64,000 nt of DNA, taken from assembly GCF_002834385.1 (NCBI RefSeq), contig NZ_PITQ01000017.1, positions 1 to 64,000 on the forward strand. The letters run 5' to 3'. The translations under genes were made by a program, and so were the position numbers. The stretch comes from Rahnella sp. AA. GTDB lineage: Bacteria; Pseudomonadota; Gammaproteobacteria; Enterobacterales; Enterobacteriaceae. Positions 63,677 through 64,000 of the stretch are shown here, piece by piece (positions within the stretch are counted from its first letter, which is position 1; each line of letters opens with the position of its first letter). The notes under the pieces are model-generated. The model was not told the DNA's origin and ran no database searches. It saw nothing but the letters and a program-made list of their open reading frames with translations.

Positions 63677-64000
63677 TTGGACAAGGTTTGGCTAAAACGT
63701 TATCCGGCAGATGTTCCCGAGAACATCGATCCTGACCGCTATGGTTCCCTGGTCGAAATGTTTGAAAATGCGACGCTGCGTTATGCTGACAGCGTGGCAT
63801 TTATCAACATGGGCGAGGTGATGACTTACCGCAAGCTCGAAGAGCGCAGTCGTGCGTTTGCCGCCTATCTGCAAAATGAGCTGGGTTTGCAAAAGGGGGA
63901 CCGTGTGGCCCTGATGATGCCTAATCTCCTGCAATATCCGATAGCGCTTTTTGGTGTATTGCGTGCAGGTATGGTGGTCGTTAACGTCAACCCGTTGTAC
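63677..64000 (+). CDS. fadD: long-chain acyl-CoA synthetase, 5-prime part
   Basis: First 108 codons of fadD, cut by the window end. It uses a TTG start, as E. coli fadD does, and begins with [14 protein letters not shown], followed by the family segments [22 protein letters not shown] (in outline) and [15 protein letters not shown]. Activates fatty acids to acyl-CoA at the inner membrane. A FadR-like site lies upstream. Confidence 0.95.
   Translation, partial: MDKVWLKRYPADVPENIDPDRYGSLVEMFENATLRYADSVAFINMGEVMTYRKLEERSRAFAAYLQNELGLQKGDRVALMMPNLLQYPIALFGVLRAGMVVVNVNPLY

Noticed and set aside
1-64000. CRISPR arrays, rRNA, tRNA, integrases or transposases
   Set aside because: None found by reading both strands; the short direct repeats seen are not regularly spaced.

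Overview
The window comes from a gamma-proteobacterium of the order Enterobacterales, most likely Yersiniaceae and Rahnella-like. This is inferred from the familiar enteric gene order at the right end (znuBC/znuA-mepM-lpxM ... pykA-hexR-zwf-eda-yoaB-yoaA-tsaB-slp-fadD), near-identity to remembered E. coli and Yersinia proteins (ErfK, HexR, YoaA, Eda, FoxA), and an ERIC element. No rRNA, tRNA, CRISPR array or insertion-sequence transposase was seen.

Layout. 0.4-4.7 kb: a tripartite efflux operon (adaptor, DHA2 transporter and its own outer-membrane factor, all overlapping), then a FieF-type metal exporter. 6-8.6 kb: a cyanide-insensitive-type bd oxidase (cioA, cioB and a 55-codon DUF2474 gene). 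8.75-9.49 kb: a large imperfect inverted repeat. 9.5-15.3 kb: phoA with a Pho box, then a permease / GH42 beta-galactosidase / AraC operon whose promoter copies the spacing of the E. coli araBAD promoter. 15.5-20.1 kb: the L,D-transpeptidase erfK, a divergent DHA2/HlyD efflux pair and a TetR regulator. 20.2-25.4 kb: the ferrioxamine receptor foxA behind a Fur box, an O-methyltransferase and a secreted GH3 glycosidase. 25.5-28.3 kb: a duplicated RCC1-like repeat protein of unknown function. 28.6-34.3 kb: a split chromate transporter with a LysR regulator, an ArsR-like regulator, a stand-alone EF-G paralogue and wrbA.

34.6-39.8 kb is accessory. It holds an orphan hcp gene with a Tlde1/DUF2778 effector and a candidate immunity gene, then several small secreted proteins, and a trimeric autotransporter that carries a DNA-binding-like helix-turn-helix in front of its signal sequence. 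40.3-46.8 kb returns to core genes: a CPA1 antiporter, the zinc importer znuABC, mepM and lpxM. Between lpxM and pykA, where enterics usually have nothing, sits a complete desferrioxamine operon dfoJ-dfoA-dfoC with a Fur box, plus an mdfA-like exporter. 54-64 kb is central metabolism under HexR (pykA, hexR, zwf, eda; no edd), then ridA-like yoaB, yoaA, tsaB, slp and the start of fadD.

Two themes link the genes. For iron, dfoJAC makes a hydroxamate siderophore and FoxA, 25 kb away, takes up its ferric form; both have Fur boxes. For sugars and carbon flux, three HexR-box candidates tie pykA, hexR and zwf together, and the galactosidase operon appears to have captured an arabinose-type regulator and promoter.
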